Source: Erythrophleum ivorense
Taxonomy: Eukaryota > Streptophyta > Magnoliopsida > Fabales > Fabaceae
Reading direction: 5' to 3'
Length of the DNA: 64,000 nucleotides
Assembly: GCA_026724425.1 (NCBI GenBank)
Contig: JAIUCV010000002.1
Span: forward strand, 4,469,001-4,533,000
Shown here: positions 61,468-64,000 of the stretch, piece by piece
Layout of the letters: every line of letters begins with the position of its first letter
How positions within the stretch are numbered: the stretch's first letter is position 1
Notes under the pieces: generated by a model
Seen by the model: the letters and a program-made list of their open reading frames with translations, nothing else
Told to the model about the DNA's origin: nothing
Databases searched by the model: none
Position numbers and translations under genes: made by a program

Positions 61468-61578
61468 CTTATTTAAAAAAAATGAAAAGTTCCTCCAGGA
61501 TTCCGACGCCAACAGATCAATCTCTCACATCATGGAAACGCAGCGTAGACAGACACAGATACGGCCTCTGTTTATATA
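61468..61578 (-). promoter_or_regulatory. TATA box and candidate leader exon, minus strand
   Basis: TATATAAA (61578-61571) is followed about 30 bases on by a leader-like sequence. This ends in AATAAG and the strong donor GTATGT at 61467-61462. No good coding frame starts here. It could be the first, non-coding exon of ACR8, joined to the acceptor at 57146 across a 4.3-kb intron, or the start of another transcript. Confidence 0.3.
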
Positions 61579-61781
61579 GATACAGAGAGAGAGATGGAAA
61601 TATCAGAGAAAACAGAGCACTTGAGGAGAAGAAACCTGTTCTGCTCTGCTTTCGACGTTGGAATACCACTCAACTCTTTCTCTCTCTGTCTCTCTCAAGG
61701 AACAAATGGAACACTACAGGGTTGGGGTTGGGGGTGAGCATGGCGTGGCGAGAAATGGTGGAACCTTTCAGTATTAAATAG

Positions 61782-63029
61782 ATAAATAATAAATAATTTT
61801 AGGAATAATTTATGCTATTTTTTAAAAATTAGATTAAATTATATCATTTTTTAAAAGCAAATTATATGCAATTCTTATAATATTTTAATATATATATATT
61901 GTATCAAATTTTTAAATTTATTTTTGTTAAAAAATAATTTTTTATATAAAATTAAGTTTATTTTTAATATAATAGTAAAAATTATTAAATAATTTTATAT
62001 TTAAAAATTACATAATATTCATCTCAATAAAATAAAAATAAATCTATATATAATTTTTAAAATAATTAAGATATCAGAAATAATTTAATCAGTAGTTTAC
62101 TTTAATTTTAATCACTGACTAAAAATAATTGGAGTTAATTATTTAATCTGGAAATGACTCGGCGACCCAACACTTCTCTGTTCATTCATTGGCGCCCCAC
62201 GCTTGGGCTCACCTCACTTGGGAAACACCCGCGCGTGATGTTGCGACTTTTGTGATGGCAGTCCAAGGTTACCATGTGGACGAGGTCATCTCAGGCAGCG
62301 GGTGCCTAGCTTAGCACTAATGAGCAACAAGCGTCACGGTTGCGCGTGAGCAGCACTCTCGCCTTGCGTTGTAGGGACTGCTAATAGTTGTAAACATGTA
62401 CCAGACCTGTTCTGTGTTGTCTTATTCCTTTGGATGGACATACAACATGCGGACGATAGGCGGCGGTTGTATCGTGAAATGACCAGAATACCCTTGAGTA
62501 CTTTATGAGATCATTGAGGTGTCTGTCTGTCACTTAACACGTGCTTGAAATTCGCCAGAAATTACATGTCGTGCGCCTAACGATGCATGGATGTACTCCA
62601 ATTACTCATTTGCTTGATATGTCTTCTTCTTCGCAGCGAGAGATAAAAAATTTTAATTATAAAGATTAAAAATTTTAATTATAAAAATAAAAACTTTAAA
62701 TTTAAAATAAAATTACAATCCAAAAATTTTGACTTTAAGAAAAGTCTTAATTGTAAAAAAATATTTATTATAAAATACCTAAATTTTAAATTATTTTAAA
62801 GATTTAACTAACAAAAAAATTATTTTTATAACTGTTTTTTTCTTAAAATTAAAAATTTTTAAAGTATAATTTTTTAAATAACTTAAATATTTTTTCATAT
62901 GTTAAAATTTTCATGTTCATAATTAAAATTTTATTTCATAAGTCCAATTTTTGCTTTTATAATTAAAATTTTTATTCTCTTTACCTTAAGAAAAAGGAAG
63001 AGAATAAAATCAAGTGTTGCATCCCTTAC
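61782..63029. other. Intergenic; GC-richer island at 62150-62640
   Basis: AT-rich flanks surround a notably GC-richer stretch (about 62150-62640) without a long open frame. It may be an old transposon or pseudogene fragment. No identity can be given. Confidence 0.4.
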
Positions 63030-64000
63030 AATGTGTTTAGATGAAGAGAAAAGTGTAGACAAGAGAAAGGAAGGTGAGGAAAATAAAATTTTTTTCTGCT
63101 TGGCTAAAAGAGAAAATTGAACAAAAGACTTGAAAGAGAAAATACCCACGTAGTTGCAAGAATGAATAAAAGGGTATATATATTTAACGAATTTTTTTAA
63201 CATTTTAATTAATTAATTAATTAATAATTTTATTACATAATTAATTATAATAAGTATATTTTTAAAATAATAATTTTTAATATTAAAACCAACAAATTAT
63301 ATATATAATTAAAAAAAGTGTTACATATAAATTAAAAAAAAAGAGTGCTCGACTATAAAGTAGTCAGACACGTCCAACTAAATACCAGTCAAATATATAT
63401 TCGACTGTCAGTTAGTCGAAATATATAAGAATAATAATATACATATATTTAACAAAATTCTTTAATATTTTAATTAATTAATTAAAAAAATAATGTTACA
63501 ATTAATTTTATTATAAAATTAATTAATATATTTTACAAAATAATAATATATATATTTAATATTAAAATTAATAAATCATATATAATTTATAAAAATTACA
63601 CATAATTAAAAAAAATCGTCAAACTACATTGTTGTAACTAAACTTCAGTCAGATATATATGTCTGACACAATACATCCCCCAATAGGCAATGCATTGTGT
63701 GTGTGTATATATATATATATAATATTTTTATATTTTTAAAAATAATATTATATATATATTTATTATATTTATATATTATATTTAAATTAATTAAATATAT
63801 ATTAAAATAATATTTATACAATTTTAAAATAATTATTAATATTTATGATATTAAAATAATAATTTATAGATAATTTTGTATAAAATAAAATTTAATTAAT
63901 TTAAAGAATATCTTTTTTTAAACATTTTTTAATTTTAAATGTGTGTTTTTTAATGAGAAATTTTTTTTATTTTATTCAAAAATAATTTCTTCTTAGTATT
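63030..64000. mobile_element. Non-autonomous DNA element, family A copy 2 (cut by window end)
   Basis: Begins AATGTGTTTAGATGAAGAGAAAAGTG and follows copy 1 (19570-20540): the purine-rich end, then ATTAATTAATA-rich modules, then TTTAAATGTGTGTTTT and TTTATTCAAAAATAAT. The module at 63180-63330 is repeated at 63430-63610, so this copy is longer inside. Its right end lies beyond the window. Confidence 0.55.

Noticed and set aside
1..64000. CRISPR array, rRNA, viral insert or operon
   Set aside because: No regularly spaced repeats, rRNA sequence, viral genes or polycistronic layout. All repeats fit plant microsatellites and transposons.

Overview
This is nuclear DNA from a flowering plant, very probably a woody eudicot. 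The signs are intron-rich genes with GT-AG (and two GC-AG) introns, strongly AT-rich intergenic DNA, a eukaryotic tRNA-Gln with no encoded CCA, and plant transposon families (Mutator-like, Ty3/gypsy, Helitron, CACTA-like). The species cannot be fixed from sequence alone.

Five protein-coding genes could be spliced by eye into complete open reading frames. They are: a YUCCA flavin monooxygenase closest to YUC10/YUC11 (minus, 8353-9895, 411 aa); a RABC1/Rab18-type small GTPase (plus, 24016-27670, 214 aa); a J-domain protein of the plant DnaJ 10 type (plus, 29593-33562, 380 aa); an SKP2A-type F-box/LRR protein (minus, 35768-38242, 374 aa); and an ACR8-type four-ACT-domain protein (minus, 52841-57103, 446 aa). 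A tRNA-Gln(UUG) lies at 28818-28889. RABC1, the tRNA, DnaJ and SKP2A form a compact gene island at about 24-39 kb. DnaJ and SKP2A are convergent. Nothing suggests an operon or joint pathway, although YUCCA (auxin synthesis) and SKP2A (reported to bind auxin) both belong to auxin biology.

The rest is largely mobile DNA. A probable solo LTR of an Ogre/Tat-like gypsy element fills 3406-8085 and holds an A-rich tandem array. A decayed Helitron PIF1 helicase lies at 15395-16615. A 942-bp Mutator-type element with long inverted repeats, a near-perfect 9-bp target duplication and a captured-looking open frame lies at 16945-17886 (Pack-MULE candidate). A ~410-bp segment occurs twice in direct orientation (10523 and 20819). 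A ~1-kb non-autonomous element occurs at 19570-20540 and again at the right edge (63030 onward).

The most unusual region is 39.47-48.22 kb. It is a Mutator-like element whose ends carry arrays of near-perfect palindromes (GTCGCGGCATC/GATGCCGCGAC). Its MURA-type transposase is cut by a gypsy LTR plus frameshifted gag, and that LTR itself contains a CCGG-rich MITE with a perfect 10-bp target duplication. The same LTR carries three hairpins whose stems change in a compensatory way around one constant 12-nt loop. Other points to check are two GC-AG introns in the DnaJ gene and a possible distant 5' UTR exon for ACR8. I found no CRISPR array, rRNA or virus.
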